Assembly (NCBI RefSeq): GCF_018446385.1
Contig: NC_055991.1
Location: 72,296,123-72,360,122, forward strand
Length of the DNA stretch: 64,000 nt
Reading direction: 5' to 3'
Source of the DNA: Zingiber officinale
Lineage: Eukaryota > Streptophyta > Magnoliopsida > Zingiberales > Zingiberaceae
The notes under the pieces are model-generated. The model had not been told where the DNA came from. It saw nothing but the letters and a program-made list of their open reading frames with translations, and did not search any database. Both the position numbers and the translations under genes were made by a program. Shown piece by piece: positions 13,068 through 24,259 of the stretch (within the stretch, counting starts at the first letter, position 1; each line of letters begins with the position of its first letter).

Positions 13068-13240
13068 GCCTCTAGGTTCAGATAACCTAGTTCTAGGTTC
13101 AGATAACCTAGTTAAAGCAAGATAAGAAAATTAGCTATGAAATCAGTATTTTATTTTCAGCAGTGGCACTGTACTGGATTAGATATCCATTGGGTTGGGC
13201 TCCCACAGTCGTCCCTAGGTTTAGATAACCTAGTACTAGA
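13068..13240. repeat. Hairpin motifs in LTR-A
   Basis: CTAGGTTCAGATAACCTAG occurs twice in tandem from 13072, and CTAGGTTTAGATAACCTAG once from about 13215. Each is a perfect 7-bp inverted repeat with a 5-nt loop. The motif recurs in LTR-C (30898-30945, 31050) and once, damaged, in the 3' LTR of Tekay-B (about 50416). Confidence 0.75.
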
Positions 13241-13439
13241 CTCGGAACTTGCAATCCCAGGTTTAGTTAGGGATGCGCGCACAGCAAGTACAGTTGCCGG
13301 GCCCATCAGCAGCATGATTATTATTTTGATCTATTATGTAAATAGTTTTCAAAACTTCACAAATTAGTTATGTGAATACAAGTTAGACTCAGTTTAGCAT
13401 TAATTAGTTCAGCTAATGTATCGGTTCAGTTTCTTATTG

Positions 13440-13740
13440 ATACACATGATAGTTCTATGATTAGCTATACATGTTTAGTATTTCAGTTAGCATGATTCCT
13501 TTATTGGTTTATGAGCATGATTAGTTGTACATGTTTAGTATTTCAGTTAGTATGATTCCTTTATTGATTTATGAGCATAATTAGCTATACATGTTTAGTA
13601 TTTCAGTTAGCATGATTCCTTTGCTATATATGAGCATGAGTAGCTATACATGTTAGCTTTTCAGTTAGTTGATTTCTTTGCTATTTATGAGCATGAGTAG
13701 CTTTACATGTTAGCATTCAGTTTTAGCATGTCTTTATTTG
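13440..13740 (+). repeat. Minisatellite in LTR-A
   Basis: About five imperfect tandem copies of a ~60-bp unit, each with TAGCTATACATGTTTAGTAT, CAGTTAGCATGATTCCTTT and a TGAGCATGA phrase. They lie in the putative LTR intron and account for part of the LTR length difference between families. Confidence 0.8.
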
Positions 13741-14314
13741 TATACATGCATATCGAGTTTTTGTGAGTAGATGGCGCTCACTAAGCTTTATGCTTATAGA
13801 CTGCATTTCCTCCTACTGCAGATAAAGGAAAAGCTAAAGTATAAGGAAGAAGGCGACAAGGAGATGCTGTGACGGTGTGTGATGTGTGGACTATGGAGAT
13901 CCTTTGAGACTTAGCTAAAGAACTCACTTAGTTTAAGATTTGTTATGTTTCCTTTTCTTTTCTCCTTAATGCTATGATGAAGTTGAGATTGTAATTGAGT
14001 TTATTTCCGCATTTGTAGTTTGATACCTCCTATTGTTGGAGTGATATGGTTGCTTGCCATTGCTAGAGTAGTTTCATATTTTTATTGTGCTATTATACTG
14101 CGTGGTTGTGAAATTATATGTTCCAGCCGCCTGTGGCTGAGTATACATGTTATGTATCCCAGTTTGGGGTCACCGGTACAGGGGAGACTTTGCCGAAATT
14201 TTTCGGTAGAGTTTCTATGTGATTTTTAATCATACCGGTTAAGTAGAGTTAGTAGTCAAGTAGCGGTCATCCTTAGAGCGTAGTAGTAGTAAGAAGGGTG
14301 GTCGTTACATGCCA

Positions 14315-16463
14315 AATGTAGTTTCAGTGGGATGCGTTAGCAGGATTATGTGCCAATCTGCTTACTATTAGGTTTGGTTTGCTCTTGATTTCAGAAATCA
14401 GATTAAAACTATTTGATCTTAACAGTATCAAAATGCTGTAAACTAATTGGTGTTGTGTAGAGATGTTGAGATTTTCATGGTTTAAAGCATGCAATTTCAG
14501 TGGATGTAATTTCTGCATTTTTCTGTTGCTGAAGCTACTTATTCCAGGAGACGGTGTGAAGGAAATCAGAATTTAGAATTGAGCTTCATATAATGTTTGG
14601 AATTCATAAATTGCATAGTTTAGTTCTTGCACACATTCCTCCAAATTGGCACACAAAGGCAACTGTTAAACAAACTGCAAGTGAGCCAACTGCACAGATT
14701 ATAGTTCAGTCCAAAATCTGTAACTTTAATAGCTGGATTTTGCAGAGTTCTGAATTTTTCAAAAAGGAAAAAAAAATCTGAAATTATAAAGAAAATTATA
14801 AAAACCAGATTCAGAATCACTTCGATTTTGAATTTTAGTTGTTGCTGATCAAAAACACTTGGATTTTATAAAGAAATTATAAAAAAAAAACTCTTGCATT
14901 AAATTAAGTATAAAGAAAATTGCTTCTTTATGGCTAACGTGTTTCACCAAATGCAGATCAAAAAACTCTATGCAATTGCAGATGAACAAATGAGCATATG
15001 CAAATGCTATGGGGATGTATTTCATAATATTTGAGAAATCAGAAACCTAATGTGAAAATATTAAAGTACTTTAAAACATCACAAATCTGGTTTCATTTCA
15101 GAAATTAGAAACCAGATTCAGAATTTAGATTTGGCACATAACCTCACTACTGCACGTTGCCAAATGCCAATTGTTAGGAAGGCATCCCACTAATTTCTGA
15201 AATGCATTATCTAATAAACTCACTAATTAGACAATGTGCTATGTTCTGAAACTGAATCATGGCTTCATCAGCACTTCATTAGAGTTCTTGTTATATTAAC
15301 TCCTAGCTTCGCTAGCTGTAAACTCATAGTATCTTGAACTGCCATTAGAAACCTTTGTGAATCAAGTCCCTACATGTGCAAATTAGTGGGAATGCACTAA
15401 TCTCTTCTAATGGGTCTTAATGCAGTTAGTTGGATGACAAAAGTTTAGTGGGATGCATTAGCAGAATTATGTGCCAAATGCAGTTTCAGAAAAGGAATGC
15501 AGTTTCAGAAATCAAATATTTGTCAACAGGAATCAGATTATGTGCCAAATGCATATATGCAGGAATTTTTCAGGCTTGAGTCAGATTATGTTCTGTTGCT
15601 GAATTTGTTTCTTAAGTTCAGATATGCAGGAATTTTTCAGGCTTGAGTCTGAATCTGCACTCTGTTTGAAGATCAGAAATCAAGCTTGAGTTCCAGAAAT
15701 AAAACTGCACTTTGAATCCTACATTCTAATTTCTGATCTTAAACTCAACACTACATGATCCAAACTTAAATTCCTTTAAGTGTCATTTTCTGAAACTCGA
15801 AGCTGATTCTGCAATGAAAAGGAGGAAGAGTATATTTCTGATTGAGAAAAAAAATCTAAGTAGTAGTCAAATCCTCATTGTCATTTTCTGAAACTGTAAA
15901 AGCTGAACTAAGGAATTCAAATTCTGCATTTTTATGTTGCTGAAGCTACTGATTCCAAGAGACGGTGTGAAAAAAATCATAATTCAGAATTTAGAATTGA
16001 GCTTCATATAATGTTTGGAATTCATTAATTGCATAGTTTAGTTTTTGCACACATTCCTCCAAATTGGCACAAAGGTAACTCAACAGTAGCAACATTTTGT
16101 AAACATGCTTCTCAATTCTTGAATTGCAATTTCTCAAAAACCACATTCAGAAATCAGAATTCAAGTTCCAATTCCTGCATTCATCTTCCTAAAATGTCAC
16201 TATTGAAATAAAACCCAGCAGAATACCTTCACTTCAATTTCAGAATTTTGATTTCCAGGTGATTATAGCTTAGTTCATGGAGAGTGGAGCTCAGCAAATA
16301 ATCTCATTTAGCACTGAAATAACAGGACAATAATGTCTAGTTGCTGCTGATAAGTAACAATTCTTGGTGATTATAGCTTGTTCATTTTTTAAGTAACAAT
16401 TCCTGTTGATAGAGCTTTTGAATTCTAAAGATAGTTTCATCAAAATGAACGACAATACAAAAA
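14315..16463. other. Non-coding interior of CACTA-1 downstream of the TNP2 gene
   Basis: No gene is seen. A ~135-bp segment at about 14522-14660 is repeated at about 15925-16070; both contain TGCTGAAGCTACT, GAGACGGTGTGAA and CATTCCTCCAAATTGGCAC. Fragments such as GTGCCAAATGCAGTTTCAG recur between 14300 and 15600. This looks like old local duplication. Confidence 0.5.
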
Positions 16464-19400
16464 TCAACTAAAGCTTTCATCATCTATTTCATTGTTCACA
16501 ACTGGAAGAACATCAACTATTGAGCCCTCTACGTCAGTTCTAATTAATTCAACATCTACTCTATTTACATCACCTAAAATCGATTCCATATTAGAAAAAT
16601 TATTATGAATAAAATGCATCATATCCATATCATCTTCATTGCCCATGTTGTATGTATCTCTTGGTGTGTGACGAATGGCACAATATCAATCCTCCTCCTT
16701 TGGATCACGAACATAATAAACCATTTGAGCTTGCGTAGCCAAAATAAAAGGTTCATGTTCCTCACGTCCTCCTGTATGTATCAAGCGTGAAAAATTTAGC
16801 ATTGAAAATCCAAATAGATCAATTTTGAAACCTGTAGCAATGTTAACCCAATCGCATTGAAAAAGAACAATTCGTCCACGACCATAATCAAGTGAGATGA
16901 TATTAGTCAGTCGACCATAATAGATTGACTCATGATCATCATTATCATGCATCGCCTGCACCATAACTCCGCTATTCTGCACCTTTTTGTTTTTTTTCAG
17001 ATTCCACCGTGCGAAATGCAAACCCATTTATATTGAACCCATGATAACTAAATGCTACTGGATTTGGACCACGCGAAAGCACCCTAAGATCTAAGTCATC
17101 GATTCGTTCATTTACTCGATCAACCTGTAAGGTACACATATAATTTTTTACAGTAAAAATATTAACAAGTATATTTATTAAAAATTTATAATATCAAATA
17201 AATCACATATATTACTTACTCGTCTTGCAAACCATTCTGGAAATTGCATTCTAACCATGTCATCCAACTGAGAATTACTTGGGCGTTGGCCATATCTATG
17301 TCTTCTCTTCAGTTCATTTTTTATTTCACTGTTCAATATCAACATTAATATATAATTAGAAAAAATGATTAATCATAAAATAATAAAAAATTATGCAAAA
17401 AAAATAAAAAATAGTAATACTTACTCACGATATGGTTGCAACACTGTACAATTAGAGAGAATATATCTATGAGCTTGAGTCAGAGTTTTGTCATCCAAGG
17501 TAACTACTTGAAGCCCTTTTGTTGGTCGCCCTATATGTGGAAACATCGGTAGTGTGGGAAACTCATCATTTGGTGTCTCTTTATGTCGTGTTCCAGGATT
17601 GTTTAATGAGCTGTTACCATCTACATAACGAGAACAGAACACAACGCATTCATCTGCTAAATATGCCTTTGCAATGTTGGCCTCTGGTCGTGCTTTATTT
17701 CTAACAAAATTTTTAAGTTTCCCTAGATATCTTTCTATTGGATACATCCATCGATAATGTACAGGCCCAGCAATTCTTGCTTCATACGCTAAATGTACCA
17801 CCAAATGAACCATTATTGTGAAAAAAGATGGTGGAAATATTCTCTCTAATTGACATAAAATCAAAATAACTCCTTCTTCAGCCTTCTGTAATTCTTCTTC
17901 TTGTAGGGTCTTTGCACACACTGTTCTAAAATATTCACACAAAATAATAAGTGGAGCAGTTACCTTTTTTGACAACACGCGACGAAGAGCAATTGGAAGG
18001 AATTGTTCCATCATAATATGACAATCATGGCTTTTCAAGCCCATAATCCTACAACGTCCAACATCCACACACTTTGAGATATCAGACGACATACCATCAG
18101 GAACACGAATATCTTTTAATACAGAACAAAATATCTTTTTATCATCTTTAGACATAGCGTAACATGCAGGTGGCAAATACTCTCTACCATCTGATTGTGC
18201 CCGAGGCCATAATTGTTTCATAATACCCAAATTCTTTAAATCTTTACGTGCTGCGTAATTATCTTTGCTCTTGTTAGCATCATCTAAAAGTGTTCCAACA
18301 ATGTTGTCGCAAACATTTTTTTCAATATGCATAGGGTCCAAATTATGTCGGATCAAATTAAATTCCCAATATGGAAGGCTAAAAAATATGCTTTGTTTTC
18401 TCCACATCTGTTCAATTGATCTTGTTTTTATTCTCACATTTGGTTTTGATGCATTACTCTTACCAAAAATCACATTCTTGTTTAAGGTCATTCGTAGAAC
18501 ATCAGATCCCAACAATGGTGCCAAATCTAACTCACGTAGCTCTAGTTTGCCATAACTTGGCATTGTTCGCATTTCTGAATCTGGTGGTAGAAAACGATGA
18601 TGCCCTCTGAATGACCACTTTTTGCCATGTTTTAGGTACACTGCATTTGTATTATCAACACAAGTCGGGCATGCATTCTTGGCATATGTATTCCATCCAG
18701 ACAAACAACCCAAACCAGGAAAATCACTAACTGTCCAAAGTAATGCAGCCCGCAGTTGAAAATTTTTTTGTCACAAGCATCAAATGTGGCAATTCCATTT
18801 TCCCATAAATCTTTCAATTGAGTCAATAGGGGGCGCAAATATATATCAATATCATTGCCAGGTTCTTTTGGACCTGGAATAAGGGTGGATAAAATAATAG
18901 AATAAGGCTTCATGCATTCCCAAGGCGGCAAATTATAAGGCATCAGGACAATAGGCCAAGTACTATGTGAAGTGCTTTGATTTTTAAATGGATTAAACCC
19001 ATCAGCGGTGAGTCCCAAGCGTACGTTTCTAGGATCAGACGCAAATTCATAATGACGTTCATCAAATTCCTTCCATGCTCGAGAATCAGCTGGATGCCTT
19101 AGATTTCCATCTGAAACACGTTTTTTGAAATGCCACTGCATATTTTCAAACGTCTTAGATGACATGAATAACCGTTGCAATCTTGGTTTCAATGGAAAAT
19201 ACCAAAAGACTTTGGCTGAAATTTTAACCTCGAGACGTTTTTTTCCACCTTTATATGATCTCCTTGATGATTTCTGCAAATTTTTCCATCTTGGAAGGTT
19301 ACACACTTTGTAAGCCTGTTCATTCTCATTTTCTCCCCAATAAATCATGCAATCATTTGGACAAGCATGTATTTTTTCATAATGAAGTCCTAAACTAGAA

Positions 19401-20029
19401 ATTAATTTCTTTGCTTCATAAAACGACTTAGGCACTTGAGCTTCAGATGGAAGTACTCGACGAAGGAAGTCCAACAATGCTGTAAATGACTTATCACTCC
19501 ATTTTCCATTCACTTTTAGTTGAAATAACTCAACAAGGAACGACAGTTTAGAAAACTCTATGCATCCGGTATATAGCTGTTGTTTCCCTTCCTCAATTAG
19601 TCGATAGAAATCTTTAACATTAGACTCCATCGGTGTATGACTTGTTGATGCTCCAATGTAATTTTCATTACTTGTAGATCCTTCATGAATTCCAAATGCA
19701 TCATGCAACATTTCTTGTACCATCGGTTCATGGCTAGTTACTTCAGAAACTTGTTGCACTGAATAATGAAGTTCTTTGTTATCATGATCTTGTATAATTA
19801 GTTTTTCTCCATGAAAATTCCAAATGCGATAATCTTGTAAGATACCATTTATCATCAGATGTTCGTGTACTGTCTCACGATCATGACTCAATGAATTTAT
19901 GCATTTGCAACAAGGACATGGTCTCGTGACATCTGGAGCCGCATCACCAAATGCATAACGTAAAAAATATAGGATTCCCACCCGATACTCAAGACTGCCA
20001 CGTGGCGTAGCCATCCATTGCTTCTGCAT
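16464..20029 (-). pseudogene. TNP2-like CACTA transposase gene, frameshifted
   Basis: Three exons on the minus strand: 17429-20029, 17220-17328 and 16464-17124, with GT-AG borders. The N-terminus (MQKQWM...) has the transposase-associated domain with its Cys/His pattern (CPCCKC ... HEHL). The middle has the Transposase_21/TNP2 core (LRLTADGFNPF-like segment read as LGLTADGFNPF, LPPWECMKP, then GCLSGW, ACPTC, LDPMHIEKNV). A DUF4218-like part follows (HLAYEARIAGPVHYRWMYPI, ERYLGKLKNFV), then a DUF4216-like part (NSGVMVQA ... FQCDWVN ... VYYVRDPKEED) and an acidic tail. Damage: a frameshift at the T-run 18763-18769, a second near the T-run 16990-16997, and TGA for an expected Trp at 16688-16686. 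TNP2 family proteins are DDE-type transposases that cut CACTA termini; this copy cannot make one. Confidence 0.9.
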
Positions 20030-20600
20030 AATTTGATGTTGTTCAATAATTTATAAAAGTTAAAACATTGAAGCAAGATTTATCAAAATTAAAGAAACTT
20101 CGTAGATAAAATTTCAAAGAACTCAATAAACATATATATACAATTCCTAAATATAAAAATGAAGCTTAGCATCATAGACACGCTGTAAGCAAACTACAAT
20201 AATAAAATTTAAAGATAATACGGATAACTTGCAGAAAAAGACAAATTAAATTAAGGGATTCATTGAAAAAATTTACAAATCTACCGGCCAACACAAATAA
20301 AAACATAATCGATTATAATTTTTATCACCATTAACATATAAAAACATTGTCAGCATACGGAAACTAAACCAAGAAATTACCTCGAGAAACAAAAATCAAA
20401 GACGATTTATGATGTTGATGTCGAAGGATGATGCTAGGGTGCAATTAATGTGATGTGTCGCTAGAATAGAGAGGATCGCTGGAACATAGATGGTCGATAG
20501 AAAAGAGAAGGCGCTGGAACAAAGAGGGTCGCCGAAATAGAAAGGTTTGATGGAATTGTGAAAATAATATGAGATGCGAGCATGTTTTTTTATTAATCTC
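20030..20600. other. Region upstream of the TNP2 gene
   Basis: AT-rich, no gene. It lies between the transposase start and the right subterminal repeats and would hold its promoter. At 20430-20550 a phrase with TAGAGAGGATCGCTGGAACA is loosely repeated three times. Confidence 0.4.
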
Positions 20601-20604
20601 GTAG

Positions 20605-20837
20605 GTACCCCTTTAGAAGCGGTTTCGAACCGCTCCTAAAAGAAACTTATAGGAACGGTTCTAATAACCGATTCTATATGTGTCAAATAGCAACGGTTTA
20701 TCAACCGCTTCAAAAAAACCCAACTAAAGCGGTTTTAAGAGCGGTTAAACTTGACCGATTCTATTGGGTCTGCTTTTACAAGCGCTTTATCAACCGCTGC
20801 TAATATTGCGGTTCTAATGTCCAATTTTTTTGTAGTG
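20605..20837. repeat. CACTA-1 subterminal repeats and terminal inverted repeat (right)
   Basis: Alternating direct and inverted copies of AGAAGCGGTT and AACCGCTCCTA-like motifs (for example 20617-20640, 20694-20710, 20730-20745), ending in the TIR TTTTTTTGTAGTG. They are the counterpart of the left array. Confidence 0.8.
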
Positions 20838-20840
20838 ACA

Positions 20841-21150
20841 GTTGCTTCGAGAAGTGGAAGAAAATGCTACATGGAGCTCACCCATAAAGAGGCATTTATG
20901 ATGGACAAGACAAACCAAATCATAGGCTGAGGCGACATATCTTCGAGCACCTCCAACATTCTCTTTCCATTGAAGGACCAATTACCAACAAAACCATTTT
21001 AAAAAACCACTCAACTCTCAAGGCATAATTGAGAGAGGAAAGAAAAGAAAGTATAAAATAATGAGTTAGGCGAGTAAAGCAAACAAACGAGATTAAGACT
21101 CGTGTCTAGTCAGTCGATTACACCTCCTTCAACTAGACTTGAGGGGGAGG
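20841..21150 (+). mobile_element. Tat-type internal region right of CACTA-1, ending in a purine tract
   Basis: Continues 2247-3936 after the CACTA insertion. It ends in GAGGGGGAGGATAG (21141-21154), which has the look of a plus-strand polypurine tract in front of an LTR. No ORF. Confidence 0.45.
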
Positions 21151-22800
21151 ATAGCGATATGGGTGATGATAAGCTGATCTGTTGGATAACGTGGAGGTCA
21201 CGGTTGAGAGAGAAAGAAGGGGCCCATAGTTGGGTGAATGCATGATTAATAAGGTAATGGTCGACCAAATGAAAGATTTTCTACAGGCGCCTGGTCAGGT
21301 GATTGGGCAACGCCTAACCAAGATTAGAAGCGTTCAGACTTATGAAAGCCTCTAGTATGTGATCGGTTGGGCGAAGGTCGAGTGAGCACCAATGTGTTTA
21401 TATGCGCTCGGCCGGACAAAGCCCAACCAAATTTAAAGGTACTTAGCCTTATACAGATTTTAGTATATTAAAGGTCGAACAAAGGTCGAGCAGGCACCAA
21501 TGTACTTATATGCGCTCAACCAGACAAATCTTGACCAAGCTTAAAGACACTTAGCCTTATACAACTTTTAGTATATTACCGGCCGAGCGAAGGTCGAGCA
21601 GGCACCAATGTGCTTATATATGCTTGGCAGGATAAACTCCGACCGAGCTTCAAGGCACTTAGCCTTATACAACTTTTAGTATATTACTAGCCGAGCAAAG
21701 GCCGAGCGGGCACCAATGTGCTTATATGCACTCGACCGGACAAAACTCGGTCGATCTTCAAGGCACTTAGCCTTATACAGCTTTTAGTCTTTTAGTATAT
21801 TACCGGCCGAGAGAAGGCCGAGCGGACACCAATGTGCTTATATACGCTTGGTCGGACAAAGCCTAACAGAGCTTAAAGGCATTTAGCCTTATACAACTTT
21901 TAGTATATTACCAGCCGAGTGAATACTGAGCAGGAATCAATGTGCATATATGTGCTCGGTCAGACAAAGCCCAACTGAGCTTAAAGGCACTTAGCCTTAT
22001 CCATCTTTTAGTATATTACCAGCCGAGTGAAGATCAAGCGAGCACTAGTATGCTTATACGCGCTCGGCCAAAAAAATCCTAACCGATCTTAAAGACACTC
22101 AACCTTATAAAGATTATAGTGCATTATCGATCAAAACATACTTAACAGAAGGTATTCTCAATTATACACGACCGGCTTGAATGACCGACCGAAACATGCT
22201 TAACAGAAGGTATTCTCAATATATACACGACTGGCTTGAATGACTGGCTAAGACATGTTGAACAAAAGATGGCATACAAGTAGTGAACTACTTTATGACA
22301 ACTTGGAAAATTTAACGGGAAATATTTTCTAGAAGCTTCTTCAGTTACGAGGACATATTCCTATTCATACTTCATCAAGAATATGAGTCAAAACGATAAA
22401 AGAGGTACATCTGGGGTACAAAAAAGATTCCTTGAATGATTATTACACAAAGCCTAAAGTGGTACTTCATCTTCTAATAAACTATAACAAATCGAGGACC
22501 ATCTCATGACTACGGAGGTTATATGAGGTAGTATTAAAAGGGGGATCCTCTCCGTTGACAAGGTATGCAACTCTAGCATCCAAAACTCTACTTCTGAGTA
22601 CTTTCATTACTGTACTTCTTCTTCTTCCATCTTCAAGAGAGAGAGAACAGACTTGAGTGTCAGAGGACCTAGCCAGGGATCCCCACCCCGATGTTGGGCC
22701 ACTAATGCTTTGTTGGCTCGTCTCACTGTGCGCAGGATCGTTGAGGAGCTCTTTCGGATCTCTAGGAGTTCATCTTCCTTGGAATCATCGTTCATCAGAA
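21150..22800 (+). mobile_element. Probable LTR of the Tat-type gypsy element (borders approximate)
   Basis: Non-coding. It follows a purine tract and precedes gag. It contains a 109-bp minisatellite, a ~63-bp duplication at 22130-22260 and a TATA-like TATTAAAAGGGGG (about 22531). The TATA region is followed by a GC-richer, CT-rich leader, as in Tat LTRs. Exact TG/CA ends and a primer-binding site could not be fixed. AGGCGCCT occurs at 21285-21292. Confidence 0.5.
21345..22110 (+). repeat. Minisatellite, about seven copies of a ~109-bp unit
   Basis: The phrase GGCACCAATGTGCTTATAT recurs near 21386, 21493, 21602, 21711, 21826, 21933 and 22041. Each is followed by a CTCGGCCGGACAAA-like stretch, AAGGCACTTAGCCTTATACA and TTTTAGTATATTAC. 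Copies differ from each other by several substitutions. Confidence 0.9.
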
Positions 22801-22914
22801 CTAGAGCACCACCTCGCAGATTTTAGATAGGTTCAATGCCCATCCGAGATGTGTGGATAGGCAAAGCACCCCCAACATGACAAATCTCCCAAGCAGATAA
22901 ACAAGCAGTTCTCC

Positions 22915-23930
22915 CAAGAAATTCTCGATGATCAGTTACCACCTCACTTTAGACCTCTGACAATCAGAGAGTATACAGGGTCAACTAATCCCGAGGACCA
23001 TCTACTCAAATTTGATAACACAACCATGCTCCACTAGTACACCAATGGAGTCAAGTGCAGCGTGCTCCTCACCATACTATTTGGTTCAGCACAGAGGTGG
23101 TTTAAGCGCTTGTCGATCGACTCCATCTGCAGCTTCAAGGATTTTTGAGCGGCCTTTCTTCAACACTTTGCTAGTAGTTGCTACTATCAAAAGATGAATG
23201 TGAACCTATTCTCACTCAAACAAAGGCCCAAGGAGGTATTACAGGCCTACATTAAGAGATTCAATCAAGTGGTTATGGGCATCCCGTCAGCTACCTAGGA
23301 AATTTTGGTAAATGTCTTCTCATAGGGACTTACAGATAATAATTTCTTTCTCTCACTTATCAGGAAGCCTCCAAAAGACTTTGATCATCTGCTCAGATGG
23401 GCTACAAAGTACATCAACATTGAAGAGGCCTAGTCAGCTTGGTAAAAAGAAGTGATCCCTGAGCCAGCAATTGTCCCAGAATGTCGATCGGCCAACACAA
23501 ATCTACACCTAAAAGGGCCTTAAGAAGGCGCACTATAACAATATCAGGAGCCCCGAACCCACATGGTTCGACATGTGGAGGTCGAGAGGACAGGATTCCC
23601 TAAGCCTCGATAGTGGACCCCCACTATTCTGCTCTTACCAACGCTCAGCAACTCACAACACGAAGGACTATTACCATTTCAACCCAAGGCCCAGTCGACC
23701 AACCCCCCTCCCAAGGATTCCACCATCAATCTCCCAAGGATTCCACCATTTATCGGGCAGACAACACAATCAAGGCAATGCGCCTGCCGAGCAACATTGA
23801 CCACAGACACAGTAAAGAGATAATCAGAGGCATGTTTGGACATCTACTGAGTGACCGCGCCCATCAGCCTAGGAGGAGAAAAATCATGGCAATGCAGCCT
23901 GGGGTGACATTGGTATCATAGAAGGAGGCC
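22915..23930 (+). pseudogene. Gag of the Tat-type gypsy element, broken
   Basis: A plus-strand frame reads LPPHFRPLTIREYTGSTNPE, then DHLLKFDN, SAQRWFKRL, SFKDF and KQRPKEVLQAYIKRFNQVV, the retrotransposon gag core of Tat-lineage elements. Several in-frame stops interrupt it, one at 23035-23037. Gag packages the element RNA into particles. No clear CCHC knuckle was found at its end. Confidence 0.75.
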
Positions 23931-24049
23931 CGACCGATGGTGACTCCAATCAGGTTTGGAAGTCACATGTCAGGCGGTTAAAGATTCACACAGTTGGGTG
24001 TAGCGAGGAAAAAGCACAGAGATAAGAAATTAGCTTTGGTCCTTGAGAC

Positions 24050-24259
24050 TTGGAGGAAGTGGAGATCCCTCATGACGACGTCCTAATTATCAAGGCTTTG
24101 ATCACCAATTATAACATCCATCCGACCTTTATTGACACGAGCAGCTCAGTCAACATTATATGCAAGAAGGCTTTTGAGCAACATCAGATAGATCGGAGTG
24201 AACTCCAGCCCTTGACTACTCCACTATACGACTTCATAGGCAACAAGATGTGTTGTCGA
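24050..24259 (+). pseudogene. Retroviral-type aspartic protease of the Tat-type element, cut by a copia insertion
   Basis: Reads PHDDVLIIKALITNYNIHPT, then FIDTSSSVNIICKKAFEQ, the protease active-site region of Tat-type pol. The usual D-S/T-G-S-S is D-T-S-S-S here, with the catalytic-loop Gly lost. The reading stops at the copia insertion and resumes after its target duplication at 53398. Confidence 0.8.

Larger units (their letters stand above)
11873..13821 (+). other. Putative intron inside LTR-A
   Basis: A donor CG/GTGAGT at 11873 lies downstream of the TATA box and GC-rich leader. An acceptor CTACTGCAG ends at 13821, just before ATAAAGGAAAAG. The same donor context (CTCACCTGCRGTA just inside) and the same acceptor context occur in LTR-B, LTR-C and LTR-D at matching places, although the middle differs in length and content. 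Splicing is inferred only. Confidence 0.5.
11132..14309 (+). mobile_element. LTR-A: solo LTR of a Tekay/Del-like Ty3-gypsy element (3178 bp)
   Basis: Begins TGTAACACCCC and ends GGTGGTCGTTACA. A perfect 5-bp target duplication TGCCA stands at 11127-11131 and 14310-14314. No internal gypsy sequence is present, so it is a solo LTR left by LTR-LTR recombination. Start and end match the LTRs of Tekay-B, and the end matches the reverse complement of the LTR-D end; Tekay-D has chromovirus coding sequence, which gives the lineage. It contains two antisense tRNA-like modules, a TATA-like TTATAAG (11613), a GC-rich leader, a putative intron (11873-13821) and internal minisatellites. Confidence 0.93.
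3937..20837 (-). mobile_element. CACTA-1: complete En/Spm-type DNA transposon with nested solo LTR
   Basis: The element starts CACTACAAAAAAA at 3937 and ends TTTTTTTGTAGTG at 20837, terminal inverted repeats of about 13 bp with the diagnostic CACTA. The 3-bp target duplication is ACA on both sides. Subterminal arrays of GAAGCGGTT/AACCGCTTC motifs lie at both ends. Two minus-strand genes are recognisable: a TNP2-like transposase (16464-20029) and a Ptta/En-Spm plant transposase protein (6078-8118). Total length is 16,901 bp; without the solo LTR at 11132-14309 it would be 13,718 bp. Both genes are mutated, so the copy is not autonomous, although its termini look intact and could be recognised by a transposase supplied elsewhere. 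Confidence 0.93.

Noticed and set aside
21345..22110. CRISPR-like array of regular repeats
   Set aside because: Units are contiguous and diverged, with no short identical repeats separated by unique spacers, and this is plant DNA.
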